Shown: positions 1-7,838, numbered from the stretch's first letter. The stretch: DNA of 14,546 bases from JBLNBU01 sp050260215 (GCA_050260215.1 JBLNBU010000180.1:1-14546); one strand, 5' to 3'. Numbers and translations: made by a program. Notes: generated from the letters alone by a model not told the origin.

Positions 1-1779
1 GTGGCCGAGGGGGTCGAGATCAGTACGCCGCTGTCCATCGCCGCGGTGACGGTGCTTTTGGTGCTGGCGGTGCGCTCCAGGCGGGCGGCTGCGGCCATCT
101 TGCTGGCGCTGGTGGCCGGGCTGGCCCTGACCGCCGCCTTCGCCGCGGCGGCGGTGGGCACGCTCAATCCCATTTCGGTGGCCTTCGCGGTGCTGTTCGT
201 CGGCATCGCCGTGGACTTCGGCATCCAGTTCACCATCCGCCTGCGCGACGAGCAGACCCGCGCGCCCGACCGCGCCGCCGCCGTGGCGGCCACCGCCTCG
301 GCCATGGCCGGCCCGCTCAGCCTGGCGGCGCTGGCCACCGCGGTGGGCTTCCTGTCCTTCCTGCCGACCGCCTATGCCGGGGTGGCGCAGCTGGGGCTGA
401 TCGCCGGGGTGGGCATGCTGATCGCGCTGGTGGTGTGCCTGACCCTGCTGCCGGCGCTGCTGGGGCTGTTGCGGCCCCCGCCCGCCCGCGACGTGGTCGG
501 CCTGCGGCTGGCCCGCCCGCTCGAACGCTGGCTGCACCGCCATGCCCGCGCGGTGGTGGTGGCGGCGCTGGCGGCAGCCGCCATCGGAGCCGGGCTGTCG
601 CCGTGGCTGCACTTCGACTTCAACCCGCTGAACCTGCAGAACCCGCGCTCGGAGTCGGTGCGCGCCTTCCGCGACCTGGCCAGCCAGCCCGAGACCTCGC
701 CCTATGCCATCGATGCGCTGGCCCCGAGCCTGGATGCCGCCGACGAGATGGGACGGCGCTTCGACCGCCTGCCCGAGGTCGACCATACCATCACGCTCAC
801 CGACCTGATCCCCGAGCAGCAGGACGCCAAGCTGGCGGTGCTGGCCGACCTTCAGATGCTGCTGGGGCCGACGCTGGCCGCCGGTACGCCGCCGCCACCG
901 CCCACCGCCGCCGAGCTTGCCGGCCGGCTGGCAGATACCGCAGGCCGGCTGCGCGGCGCCTCGCCCGCCGCCACCGAGTTGGCCGACCGCCTGGGCGTCG
1001 TCGCCGCCTCGGGCCCGCAGGCGGTCGAGCGGTTCGCCGCCGCCGTCACCGCCGGCCTGCCGGCGCTGTTGGACGACCTGCGGCACATGCTGGACGCCCG
1101 CCCGGTGACCCGCGCCTCGCTTCCGCCCGAGCTGGCGCGGCGCTGGATCGCCGCCGACGGTCGCGCCCGCATCGAGGTGGTGCCCAAGGGCGACATGCAG
1201 GACGAAAAGGCGCTGACCCGCTTCGTCGCGGCGGTCGAGGCGGTCGACCCCGAAGTCAGCGGCGCCCCGGTGTCCATCGTCGCCGCCGGCCGCACGGTGA
1301 TCACCGCCTTCGCCGAGGCCGGACTGATCGCGCTGACCGCCATCACCGGGCTGCTGCTGGCGGTGCTGCGCCGGCCGGGCGACGTCGCCCTGGTGCTGCT
1401 GCCGCTGGCGCTGGGGGCTCTTTACACCGTGGTCGGCGCCGTGGCCGGGGGACTGGCGATCAATTTCGCCAACATCATCTGCCTGCCGCTGCTGCTGGGC
1501 ATCGGGGTCGCCTTCAGCATCTACTTCGTGCTGAACCGCCGCCGCGGCCTGCGCCGGCCGCTGTCGGCCGCCACCGGGCGAGCGGTGCTGTACAGCGCGC
1601 TGACCACCGGATCGGCCTTCGGCAGCCTGGGCCTGAGCCCCCACCGCGGCACCGCCTCCATGGGGCTGCTGCTGTTCCTGGCGCTCGGGCTGGCGGTGGC
1701 CACGGTGTTCCTGGTGCTGCCCGCCGTCTTCGCCGTCATCGAGAGGCGAGGTCGCGGGTCTTCCGCCCCAGGGCGTTGA
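1..1779 (+). CDS. hpnN: HpnN, hopanoid RND-family transporter (3' part, 5' end outside window)
   Basis: This is the C-terminal 592 residues of an RND/MMPL-type exporter; the reading frame is open from base 1, so the GTG there is an internal codon and not the start. HpnN proteins are usually near 860-880 residues, so about a third is missing. Seen: a helix bundle at about residues 8-155 with the GIAVDFG motif (D72) followed by QFTIRLRDE, as in the first RND half. Next come one helix at about 183-202, a large periplasmic domain at about 203-430, and a second bundle at about 430-585 with a GIGVAFSIYF counterpart. Established for the family: inner-membrane export of hopanoids towards the outer membrane. 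The family call rests on this architecture plus the neighbouring hpnM and dxs. The stop lies inside the convergent hpnM gene, a 44-base tail-to-tail overlap. Confidence 0.88.
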   Translation: MAEGVEISTPLSIAAVTVLLVLAVRSRRAAAAILLALVAGLALTAAFAAAAVGTLNPISVAFAVLFVGIAVDFGIQFTIRLRDEQTRAPDRAAAVAATASAMAGPLSLAALATAVGFLSFLPTAYAGVAQLGLIAGVGMLIALVVCLTLLPALLGLLRPPPARDVVGLRLARPLERWLHRHARAVVVAALAAAAIGAGLSPWLHFDFNPLNLQNPRSESVRAFRDLASQPETSPYAIDALAPSLDAADEMGRRFDRLPEVDHTITLTDLIPEQQDAKLAVLADLQMLLGPTLAAGTPPPPPTAAELAGRLADTAGRLRGASPAATELADRLGVVAASGPQAVERFAAAVTAGLPALLDDLRHMLDARPVTRASLPPELARRWIAADGRARIEVVPKGDMQDEKALTRFVAAVEAVDPEVSGAPVSIVAAGRTVITAFAEAGLIALTAITGLLLAVLRRPGDVALVLLPLALGALYTVVGAVAGGLAINFANIICLPLLLGIGVAFSIYFVLNRRRGLRRPLSAATGRAVLYSALTTGSAFGSLGLSPHRGTASMGLLLFLALGLAVATVFLVLPAVFAVIERRGRGSSAPGR

Positions 1780-2332
1780 CCAGGCCGTCGGGCCCGCCCG
1801 AGCGCAGGGCGCCCACGAATTCCGAGCGGCGCACCGCCAGCTGGCTGATGGTGCCCTCGGCCAGGATGTCGACCACCTGCCAGCGGCCGCCCAGGGGGCG
1901 CAGCACGTAATCCAGGCGGGTGGGCTCGCCGGTCGGAAAGATGATGCGGGTGGGCACCTGCACGGCATCGCCGGTGGACGGATGCGGCGTGCCGACCTCG
2001 AAGGATTCGCCGCCCCAGGTGTTGAACTGCGAGGCATAGGTCGCCACCGTCCAGCGGGCGAAGGCGTCGGCGATGCGGGCGACCTGGTCGGCGGGCAGGC
2101 GGGCGGCGAAGGGGCCGATGGCCAGCCGGGTCATCTCGGGAATGGCGAAGTCGCGCTGGATCACCGGGGCCAGCAACTGCTGCCGGCCGGCGAAGCCCAT
2201 GGCGCTGCCGCCCTTCATGGCCGCCAGCAGGGTGTTGCAGAACCCTTCCACCACCGCCTCCGGGGCCTGCTGAGCGCGAGCCGGGCCGGCCACCAGCAGG
2301 ACCAGCAGCAAGACGGCGGTCAGGGAACGCAT
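1736..2332 (-). CDS. hpnM: HpnM, hopanoid-associated periplasmic MlaC/Ttg2D-like protein
   Basis: The product is 198 aa. It has a Sec signal peptide (hydrophobic residues 4-16, likely cleavage after the ARA at 18-20), then a soluble MlaC/Ttg2D-type fold. Family-like stretches are FARWTVATYASQFNTWGGESFEV, RIIFPTGEPTRLDYVLRPLGGRWQVVDILAEG and the final EFVGALRSGG. Family members are periplasmic lipid-carrier-like proteins; the HpnM subgroup occurs with hopanoid genes. The start is the ATG at 2332. A GGAGGG ribosome site lies 6 bases upstream, inside the end of dxs, and the ORF overlaps dxs by 13 bases, so translation is probably coupled to dxs. Its 3' end overlaps hpnN antisense by 44 bases. 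It could be called simply a Ttg2-family ABC auxiliary protein, but dxs and hpnN beside it favour HpnM. Confidence 0.85.
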   Translation of the reverse strand: MRSLTAVLLLVLLVAGPARAQQAPEAVVEGFCNTLLAAMKGGSAMGFAGRQQLLAPVIQRDFAIPEMTRLAIGPFAARLPADQVARIADAFARWTVATYASQFNTWGGESFEVGTPHPSTGDAVQVPTRIIFPTGEPTRLDYVLRPLGGRWQVVDILAEGTISQLAVRRSEFVGALRSGGPDGLVNALGRKTRDLASR

Positions 2333-4119
2333 GGCTTGCCCTCCAGGGCGCGGAGCACCGTGGCGACGATGTCGTCCGGCCACAGGCCGGCACGGCGGCG
2401 CTGGCGGTCCTGCTCGTCGTGCTCGATGAAGGTGTCGGGCAGGGTGAGCTGGCGTAGCTTCAGCCCACGGTCCAGCAGGCCGTCGTCGCACAGCCGCCGA
2501 GCCACGGCGGCGCCGAAGCCGCCGGCGGCGCCTTCCTCGACGGTGACCAGCAGGCGGTGGCGGCCGGCCAGCTCGGACAGCAGGTCGCCGTCCAGCGGCT
2601 TGGCGAAGCGGGCGTCGGCCAGGGTCGCGGACACGCCCATGGCGTCCAGCCGCGCCGCCGCCTGGGCGCAGGCCGCCAGCGGCGTGCCCAAGGATAGCAG
2701 CGCCACGTCCGTACCTAAGCGCAGCACCCGGCCGCGCCCTAGCGGCAGGGGGCGGCCGCGCTCGGGCGGGCGGCGGCCGGGGCCGTGGCCGCGCGGCCAG
2801 CGCACCGCCGACGGGCGGTCGCACAGGGCAAGGGCGGTGGCCAGCATGTGGGACAACTCGGCCTCGTCGGCCGGGGCCATCACCACGAAGTTGGGCAGCG
2901 CGCACAGCATGCTCAGGTCGTAGGCGCCCTGGTGGGTGGCGCCGTCGGGGCCGACCAGCCCGGCGCGGTCGATGGCAAAGCGCACGGGCAGCGACTGCAG
3001 CGCCACGTCGTGCACCACCTGGTCGTAGGCCCGCTGCAGGAAGGTTGAATACAGCGCCACCACCGGCTTCAGTCCCTCCGCGGCCAGGCCGGCGGCGAAG
3101 GTGACGGCGTGCTGCTCGGCGATGCCCACGTCGAAGCAGCGTTCGGGGAAGCGCCTGGCGAAGCGATCCAGCCCGGTGCCGGCAGGCATGCCGGCGGTGA
3201 TGGCCACCACCTCGGGGTCCAGGGCCGCCTCGTGGACCAGGGCGTCGGCGAAGACCTGGGTAAAGGACTGGGGCTGGGGCGGGGCAGGGCGGGGCTCGCC
3301 GGTGGTGGGATCGAAGCCGCCGATCCCGTGCAGCCGGTCGGCGGCCGTTTCGGCCGGGCCGTAGCCGTGGCCCTTGCGGGTGCGCACGTGCAGCAGCACC
3401 GGCCCCGGATCGGTGTCGTCGCGCAGGCGTGTCAGCGCCCCGATCAGTTCGTCCAGGCTGTGGCCGTCGACGGGCCCGGCATAGGCCATGCCCAGCGCCT
3501 CGAACACCGGCCGCGGCAGGGGGCGGCCCTCGGCCAGGCGCTCCAGGTGGGCGGTCATGGCGCCCACCGCCGGCGCGATGGACATGCCGTTGTCGTTGAG
3601 CACCACGATCAGCCGCGCCCCCAGGACGCCGGCGTTGTTGATGGCCTCGAAGGCCAGCCCGGCCGACAGCGCCCCGTCGCCGACCACGCAGACCACGTGG
3701 TGGCGCCGTCCCGCCAGGTCGCGGGCCACCGCCATGCCCAGCCCCGCCGACAGCGCCGTCGCGCTGTGGCCGGCCCCGAAGGGGTCGAACCGGCTTTCCG
3801 TCCGCTTGGTGAAGCCCGACAGTCCGCCAGCCTTGCGCAGGCTGTCCATGCGCTCGCGCCGGCCGGTCAGCATCTTGTGGGGATAGCTCTGGTGGCCGAC
3901 GTCCCAGATCAGCCGGTCGCTGGGGGTGTCGAAGACCGCGTGCAGGGCCACCGTCAGCTCGACCACGCCCAGGCCGGCACCCAGGTGGCCGCCGGTGCGC
4001 GACACGGTGTCGACCAGGGCGGCGCGCAGTTCGGCGGCCAGGCGCTTGAGCTGCGCAAGGTCGAGCCGGCGGATGTCCTCCGGCCCTCGGATGGTCGGCA
4101 GCAGCGGCCCGGTGGCCAA
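2320..4119 (-). CDS. dxs: 1-deoxy-D-xylulose-5-phosphate synthase, compact form
   Basis: Dxs condenses pyruvate and glyceraldehyde 3-phosphate to DXP with thiamine diphosphate, the first step of the MEP isoprenoid pathway in the cytosol; here it probably feeds hopanoids. The product is 599 aa. Seen in order: SRTGGHLGAGLG (His45), the ThDP/Mg motif GDGALSAG (147-154) with LNDNGMSI (Asn177), GPVDGH (215-220), LHGIGGFDP (His264), the catalytic-Glu motif IAEQHAVTFAAG (Glu335), then YSTFLQRAYDQV and DRAGLVGPDGATHQG. The start chosen is TTG at 4119, because AGGAG lies 7 bases upstream and the protein then begins at the normal family position. An in-frame ATG at 4176 has no good ribosome site. Between the Asn177 motif and GPVDGH the protein is about 31-33 residues shorter than E. 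coli Dxs. It is the first gene of dxs-hpnM. Confidence 0.96.
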   Translation of the reverse strand: MATGPLLPTIRGPEDIRRLDLAQLKRLAAELRAALVDTVSRTGGHLGAGLGVVELTVALHAVFDTPSDRLIWDVGHQSYPHKMLTGRRERMDSLRKAGGLSGFTKRTESRFDPFGAGHSATALSAGLGMAVARDLAGRRHHVVCVVGDGALSAGLAFEAINNAGVLGARLIVVLNDNGMSIAPAVGAMTAHLERLAEGRPLPRPVFEALGMAYAGPVDGHSLDELIGALTRLRDDTDPGPVLLHVRTRKGHGYGPAETAADRLHGIGGFDPTTGEPRPAPPQPQSFTQVFADALVHEAALDPEVVAITAGMPAGTGLDRFARRFPERCFDVGIAEQHAVTFAAGLAAEGLKPVVALYSTFLQRAYDQVVHDVALQSLPVRFAIDRAGLVGPDGATHQGAYDLSMLCALPNFVVMAPADEAELSHMLATALALCDRPSAVRWPRGHGPGRRPPERGRPLPLGRGRVLRLGTDVALLSLGTPLAACAQAAARLDAMGVSATLADARFAKPLDGDLLSELAGRHRLLVTVEEGAAGGFGAAVARRLCDDGLLDRGLKLRQLTLPDTFIEHDEQDRQRRRAGLWPDDIVATVLRALEGKPCVP

Positions 4120-4126
4120 GAGCTCT

Positions 4127-4132
4127 CTCCTC
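4127..4132 (-). promoter_or_regulatory. Ribosome binding site deciding the TTG start of dxs
   Basis: Read on the minus strand the sequence is GAGGAG, with AGGAG ending 7 bases before the TTG codon at 4119-4117. No comparable site precedes the in-frame ATG at 4176. This supports the shorter dxs product. Confidence 0.75.
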
Positions 4133-4194
4133 GTTGGACGGCTGACGTCGAGGATGATGCCGTTCGCCTCGCCCATCAACGTGGCCTGAGGGGT

Positions 4195-4219
4195 GGCTGC
4201 CCAGGCCTTTCGGGCAGCC
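4195..4219. other. Perfect 8-bp inverted repeat in the dxs-mlaA divergent intergenic region
   Basis: GGCTGCCC (4195-4202) pairs exactly with GGGCAGCC (4212-4219) around a 9-base loop. It sits 76-100 bases upstream of the dxs start codon and 111-135 bases upstream of mlaA. No T-tract follows on either strand, so a simple intrinsic terminator is unlikely. It could be a leader hairpin or an operator. The rest of the 211-base divergent region shows no convincing sigma70 promoter on either strand. Confidence 0.4.
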
Positions 4220-4330
4220 CGACCGGCCGTCCGCCATCCCCCGGTTAAGCCGCATGGCGTCGGGACAGCGGCACTTGCGAGCCCCATTTGCCCAAGGCGC
4301 CGGCCTTGCGGTCGCGCCGGGAGGACGGGG

Positions 4331-5089
4331 ATGAGAGCTTTCGTCGCGCTGCTGCTGTCTGCCGTGGCCCTGGCCGCCTGCGCCGAGGTTCCGGCCGACC
4401 CCGAGGACCGCGCCGAGTTCGAGCGCATCAACGATCCCATCGAGCCGTTCAACCGCGTGGTCTTCGACGTCAACGTCAAGTTCGACCACTGGCTGGCCCG
4501 CCCGGTGGCGCGGCGCTATCGCGACTGGGTGCCCGACTGGGTGCGCGCGCGCATCCACAACATGGTGCTCAACATCGACGACCCGTGGACCTTCGCCAAC
4601 GACGTGCTGCAGGGCGAGCCCGACCGTGCCGCCCAGACCCTGGTGCGCTTCTTCTTCAACAGTACCGTCGGCCTGGCCGGCGCCTTCGACGTGATCGCCG
4701 CCACCGGCGGGCCCCGCCACCACGGCGAGGACTTCGGCCAGACCCTGGCGGTATGGGGAGCCCCCGAAGGCCCCTACGTCATGCTGCCGTTCTACGGCCC
4801 GTCCAACCCGCGCGACATGGTCGGCCGGGCGGCCGCGTGGTTCGGCGACCCCGCCGACCTGCTGCTGGCCGAGGCCTCGGACGCCGCCACCAGCGCCCGC
4901 TTCGGCCTGGATACCCTGGACACCCGCACCGACCTGCTCGACCCCATCGACGAACTGGAACGCAGCTCGCTGGATTTCTACGCCGCGGTGCGCAGCCTTT
5001 ATCGCCAGAACCGCGCCAACGACATCGCCAACCGCGACCAGCCCCTGACCCAGTTCAACAAGCCGGCCGGCGCCGGCGAATTGCCCTGA
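4331..5089 (+). CDS. mlaA: MlaA/VacJ-family outer-membrane lipoprotein
   Basis: The product is 252 aa and matches MlaA, the outer-membrane lipoprotein that works with a porin partner to remove phospholipid from the outer leaflet and hand it to the periplasmic carrier MlaC. Seen: a lipoprotein signal peptide (residues 1-16) with lipobox LAAC and acceptor Cys17, followed by Ala, which suits outer-membrane sorting. Then come the family signatures NDPIEPFNRVVFDVN, DWVPDWVRARIHNMVLN, VRFFFNSTVGLAGAFDV, GEDFGQTLAVWGAPEGPYVMLPFYGPSNPRD and a LLDPIDELERSSLDFYAAVRS-type C-terminus. The start is the ATG at 4331, preceded by GGGAGGACGGGG; longer in-frame starts would bury the signal peptide. The MlaC-like hpnM lies just beyond dxs on the opposite strand, so a shared lipid-trafficking role is plausible. 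No terminator separates mlaA from the tRNA promoter. Confidence 0.95.
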   Translation: MRAFVALLLSAVALAACAEVPADPEDRAEFERINDPIEPFNRVVFDVNVKFDHWLARPVARRYRDWVPDWVRARIHNMVLNIDDPWTFANDVLQGEPDRAAQTLVRFFFNSTVGLAGAFDVIAATGGPRHHGEDFGQTLAVWGAPEGPYVMLPFYGPSNPRDMVGRAAAWFGDPADLLLAEASDAATSARFGLDTLDTRTDLLDPIDELERSSLDFYAAVRSLYRQNRANDIANRDQPLTQFNKPAGAGELP

Positions 5090-5103
5090 GCCGCCGCACC
5101 CCC

Positions 5104-5133
5104 TTGACAGCCCCCGCCCTCCTCCTCTATATC
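5104..5133 (+). promoter_or_regulatory. Sigma70-type promoter of the tRNA-Met gene
   Basis: A perfect -35 hexamer TTGACA (5104-5109) is followed after 18 bases by TATATC (5128-5133, 4 of 6 to TATAAT). Transcription would begin about 10 bases before the mature tRNA 5' end. The promoter starts only 14 bases after the mlaA stop codon. Confidence 0.8.
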
Positions 5134-5150
5134 GGCGCCTCTCGCGCCAT

Positions 5151-5227
5151 GGCGGAGTAGCTCAGCTGGTTAGAGCAGCGGAATCATAATCCGCGTGTCG
5201 GGGGTTCAAGTCCCTCCTCCGCTACCA
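5151..5227 (+). tRNA. tRNA-Met (CAU anticodon, probably elongator)
   Basis: This is a 77-base cloverleaf with encoded CCA. The acceptor stem GGCGGAG pairs with CTCCGCT, with a G-U first pair. The D arm is of the GCTCAGCTGGTTAGAGC type. The anticodon stem GCGGA/TCCGC encloses loop ATCATAA with anticodon CAT. The T arm carries GTTCAAGTC. A CAU anticodon can belong to elongator Met, initiator Met or lysidine-modified Ile2. The non-C-A first acceptor pair (G1-U72) and the lack of three GC pairs in the anticodon stem argue against the initiator. Elongator Met is the more likely reading because the anticodon arm resembles alphaproteobacterial tRNA-Met, but Ile2 is not excluded by eye. Confidence 0.93.
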
Positions 5228-5232
5228 TCGAA

Positions 5233-5273
5233 AAGCCCCGGTAGGTCCATCACCTGCCGGGGCTTGTTCGTTT
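5233..5273 (+). terminator. Rho-independent terminator after tRNA-Met
   Basis: AAGCCCCGG (5233-5241) pairs with CCGGGGCTT (5257-5265). The stem extends inward by TAGG/CCTG including one G-T pair, making 13 pairs around a 7-base loop, and the T-rich tail GTTCGTTT follows. It begins 5 bases after the tRNA CCA. As mlaA has no terminator of its own, it may end mlaA transcripts too. Confidence 0.9.
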
Positions 5274-5393
5274 CGGTGAAGTCTCCCCATCATCCGCATA
5301 TCCCCGCCCCCCTTGGGTGGCATGGTGCCCTTCGGCTATTTGCAATGGGAAGGGGCGCCCCACCTCTCAAGGGTTGGTCTAACTGGCGGGGGT

Positions 5394-7838
5394 ATGGCCC
5401 AGATGCCGATGCGGGTGCCTAGCCGAACGCTTTGGGTATGGCTGATGGCGGCGCTGCTGCCGCTGGCGTTGTTCTCCGTGCTGATGCTGGCGGTGTTCAA
5501 CCAGCAGCAGCGCGACTCGCTGGAAGCGATCATGCGCGAGGCGGGCAACAGCGCCAGCAACGCGGTCGATGCCCAGGTGGGGGCGACGGTGGCGGTGCTG
5601 AGCGCGCTGGCCGCCAGCGCCGAGTTCCAGTCCGAGGACTGGCCGGCCTTCGGCGAGCGGGTCCGTGGCGTCGTCGCCGGCGCCGGCTGGCTGAACCTGG
5701 CGGTGACCGACGGCACACGGCAGATCTACAACCTGGGCGGGGCCGACCGGGTGGTCGACCGCGTCGGCATGGCCGAGGCGCTGTCCTCGGGCCGTCCCGC
5801 CGTCAGCAACCTGATCCCCGCCGGCCCCAACAACGCCGAGCCGGCGGTGGTGGTGCGCATCCCGGTGCTGCGCGCCGGCCACCCGCCGCGAACCCTGGCC
5901 GCGTTCCTGCCGTCGCGGGGGTTTACCCGCCTGCTGCACGAGCATGTGCCCGAGAAGTGGATTACCGCGCTGGCCGACCGCAACGGCACCATCCTGGCGC
6001 GCAGCCATGCCGCCGAGATTTTCGTGGGCACGCCGCTGGCGCCGACCGTGTTCGCCGCCTGGCAGCGGGCCCGGCCGGTGGTGTTCGACGCGGTGACCAA
6101 GGAGGGCATTTCCAGCTATGGGCTGGTCATGCGGGCCGGCACCGCCGGGTGGAGCCTGGCCATGGGCGCGCCGCGAGAGGTAGTGGACGGGCCCTACCGC
6201 CTGGCCCGCCACGGCCTGTGGCTGGGCGGGGCGATCGCGGCGCTGCTGACCTTGCTGCTGACCGCCACGGTGCTGGGCGTGGTTGAAAGGGGCCGCGCCG
6301 CCGAGCGGGCGCGCACCGCTGCCGAGGCCGAAAGGCGCATGGGCGAACGGGTGGCCGACATCTCGCACCGGCTCAGCTTCGCCCTGGAAAGCGCCCGGGC
6401 CGCCACCTGGGACTGGGATGCGGCCAGCGGCCGGCTGGTGTGGTCGCGCGAGTTTCCCGGCCTGTGCGGCCTGCCCGACGACACCGAACCGTCCCATCGC
6501 GCCTGGCTGCGGCTGCTGGACGCCCGCCATCGTGCCCGCGCCATGGCCTATATCCGCGAGATCGTGCGTGGCGGCGCCGACGAATTCCGCCTGGAATTCC
6601 CCGCCGGCAATGGCCGCTGGCTGGTGGCGGCGGGCCGTCCGGCACGCGCTCCCGACGGCACCCTGGTGCGGGTCAGCGGCATCATCATCGACATCACCCA
6701 GCGCAAGGCCATCGAGGCCGAACTGGAGACGGCGGTGCGCGAGGCCGACCGCGCCAACCAGGCCAAGTCGCGCTTCCTGGCCGCCGCCAGCCACGACATC
6801 CGCCAGCCCATCCAGTCGCTGATGCTGTTCGCCCACGCGCTGGAGGCCAAGCTGCGCGGCCACCCGGCCGCCCCGCTGGTCGGCAAGGTGTCGACGGCGC
6901 TGGGAGCGCTCAAGCAGTTGCTCGACAGCATCCTCGACATCTCCAAGCTGGATGCCGGCCTGGTCAAGGCCGAGCGCTCAGGCTTCGCGGTCGCCGCCCT
7001 GATGCGCAAGCTGGTCGACGAGTACCAGCCACGCATGGCCGCCAAGGGCTTGGACCTGCACGTGGTGCCGTGCTCGGCGTGGATCGACAGCGATCCGACC
7101 TTGCTGGGGCGCATCGTCGGCAACCTGCTGGAAAACGCGCTCAAATACACCGAAGCCGGCACGGTGCTGCTGGGGTGCCGCCATCGCGGCGACCGCATCG
7201 CCATCTGCGTCGGCGACACCGGGGTGGGCATCGCGCCTGAATACCGGGACGCGGTGTTCGAGGAATTCGTCCAGATCGGCAGCCAGGGACGCGACCGGGC
7301 CCAGGGCATGGGGCTGGGGCTGGCGACGGTCAAGCGCATGGCGGCCCTGCTGGGCCACCCCATCGGCCTGGTCTCGCGCCCCGGCCGGGGCTCGCTGTTC
7401 TGGGTCGAGGTCGGCCGCATCGCTCCGGCGGCCGGGCGGGCGGGCTCTGCCGAGGCGGAGCGGGCCCAGGTGGCGGGCCACCACGTGCTGGTGGTCGACG
7501 ACGAAGCCGCCATCCTGGAGGGGATGCGGGTGATCCTGGAAGCGGCCGGCCACCGGGTCGAGACCGCCGTCTCGGCCGACGAGGCGGTGGCGCGGGTCGA
7601 CGGCGGCTTTGCCCCCGACGTGGTGGTCACCGACTACCGCCTGCCCTCGGGCCGCAATGGCGCCGAGGTCATCTGCCGGGTACGCGAGGCCTGCCGCCGG
7701 CCGGTGCCCTGCATCGTGCTGACCGGCGACACCGCCATCGTCGCCGCCGGCCTGCCCTCGACCACGCTGATGCACAAGCCGGTCGATCCCGACGCCCTGC
7801 AGCGGGCGATCGGGCGCCTGTCGGCACGGGCGGCCTGA
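5394..7838 (+). CDS. Hybrid sensor histidine kinase (periplasmic sensor-PAS-HisKA-HATPase-REC)
   Basis: The product is 814 aa. Seen in order: TM1 (about 14-35), a periplasmic Cache-like sensor region of about 235 residues, and TM2 (about 274-297). Then come a short coiled linker, a PAS domain (about 330-435, ending IIIDITQRKAIE), and HisKA with ASHDIRQPIQ (phospho-acceptor His467). The HATPase has N-box NLLENALKY, G1 DTGVGIA and G2 GMGLGLA. The C-terminal receiver (about 697-814) has VVDDEA, phospho-acceptor Asp747 in VVTDYRLPSG, and the HKPVD lysine. It should autophosphorylate on His467 and pass phosphate to its own receiver; no Hpt or output regulator is nearby. The chosen start, ATG at 5394, follows a GGCGGGGG stretch; ATGs at 5403 and 5409 are alternatives, and a longer frame from 5313 lacks a ribosome site. 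The ligand is unknown. It is a paralogue of the next gene. Confidence 0.93.
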   Translation: MAQMPMRVPSRTLWVWLMAALLPLALFSVLMLAVFNQQQRDSLEAIMREAGNSASNAVDAQVGATVAVLSALAASAEFQSEDWPAFGERVRGVVAGAGWLNLAVTDGTRQIYNLGGADRVVDRVGMAEALSSGRPAVSNLIPAGPNNAEPAVVVRIPVLRAGHPPRTLAAFLPSRGFTRLLHEHVPEKWITALADRNGTILARSHAAEIFVGTPLAPTVFAAWQRARPVVFDAVTKEGISSYGLVMRAGTAGWSLAMGAPREVVDGPYRLARHGLWLGGAIAALLTLLLTATVLGVVERGRAAERARTAAEAERRMGERVADISHRLSFALESARAATWDWDAASGRLVWSREFPGLCGLPDDTEPSHRAWLRLLDARHRARAMAYIREIVRGGADEFRLEFPAGNGRWLVAAGRPARAPDGTLVRVSGIIIDITQRKAIEAELETAVREADRANQAKSRFLAAASHDIRQPIQSLMLFAHALEAKLRGHPAAPLVGKVSTALGALKQLLDSILDISKLDAGLVKAERSGFAVAALMRKLVDEYQPRMAAKGLDLHVVPCSAWIDSDPTLLGRIVGNLLENALKYTEAGTVLLGCRHRGDRIAICVGDTGVGIAPEYRDAVFEEFVQIGSQGRDRAQGMGLGLATVKRMAALLGHPIGLVSRPGRGSLFWVEVGRIAPAAGRAGSAEAERAQVAGHHVLVVDDEAAILEGMRVILEAAGHRVETAVSADEAVARVDGGFAPDVVVTDYRLPSGRNGAEVICRVREACRRPVPCIVLTGDTAIVAAGLPSTTLMHKPVDPDALQRAIGRLSARAA

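Noticed and set aside
2333..4723. Very long minus-strand open frame running upstream of hpnM, antisense or out of frame to dxs and mlaA
   Set aside because: It is a GC-rich third-position shadow. Its translation is Arg/Pro/Gly-rich with no motif, while dxs in the overlapping frame has all catalytic signatures. Only the hpnM part from 2332 is real.
5151..5227. tRNA-Met as an integration site for a genomic island carrying the kinase block
   Set aside because: No second copy of the tRNA 3' end, no integrase and no composition shift were seen in the window.
5352..5361. GGGGCGCCCC palindrome upstream of the hybrid kinase
   Set aside because: A 10-base GC palindrome without loop or flanking symmetry is expected by chance at this base composition.
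5313..5393. Longer start (TTG at 5313) for the hybrid kinase
   Set aside because: No ribosome site is seen, and the added residues before TM1 have no recognisable content.
5379..6863. Long minus-strand ORF opposite the hybrid kinase (and similar ones opposite the other kinases)
   Set aside because: Their translations are Gly/Ala/Arg/His-rich antisense shadows with no domain and no ribosome site, and the opposite strand encodes clear kinase motifs.
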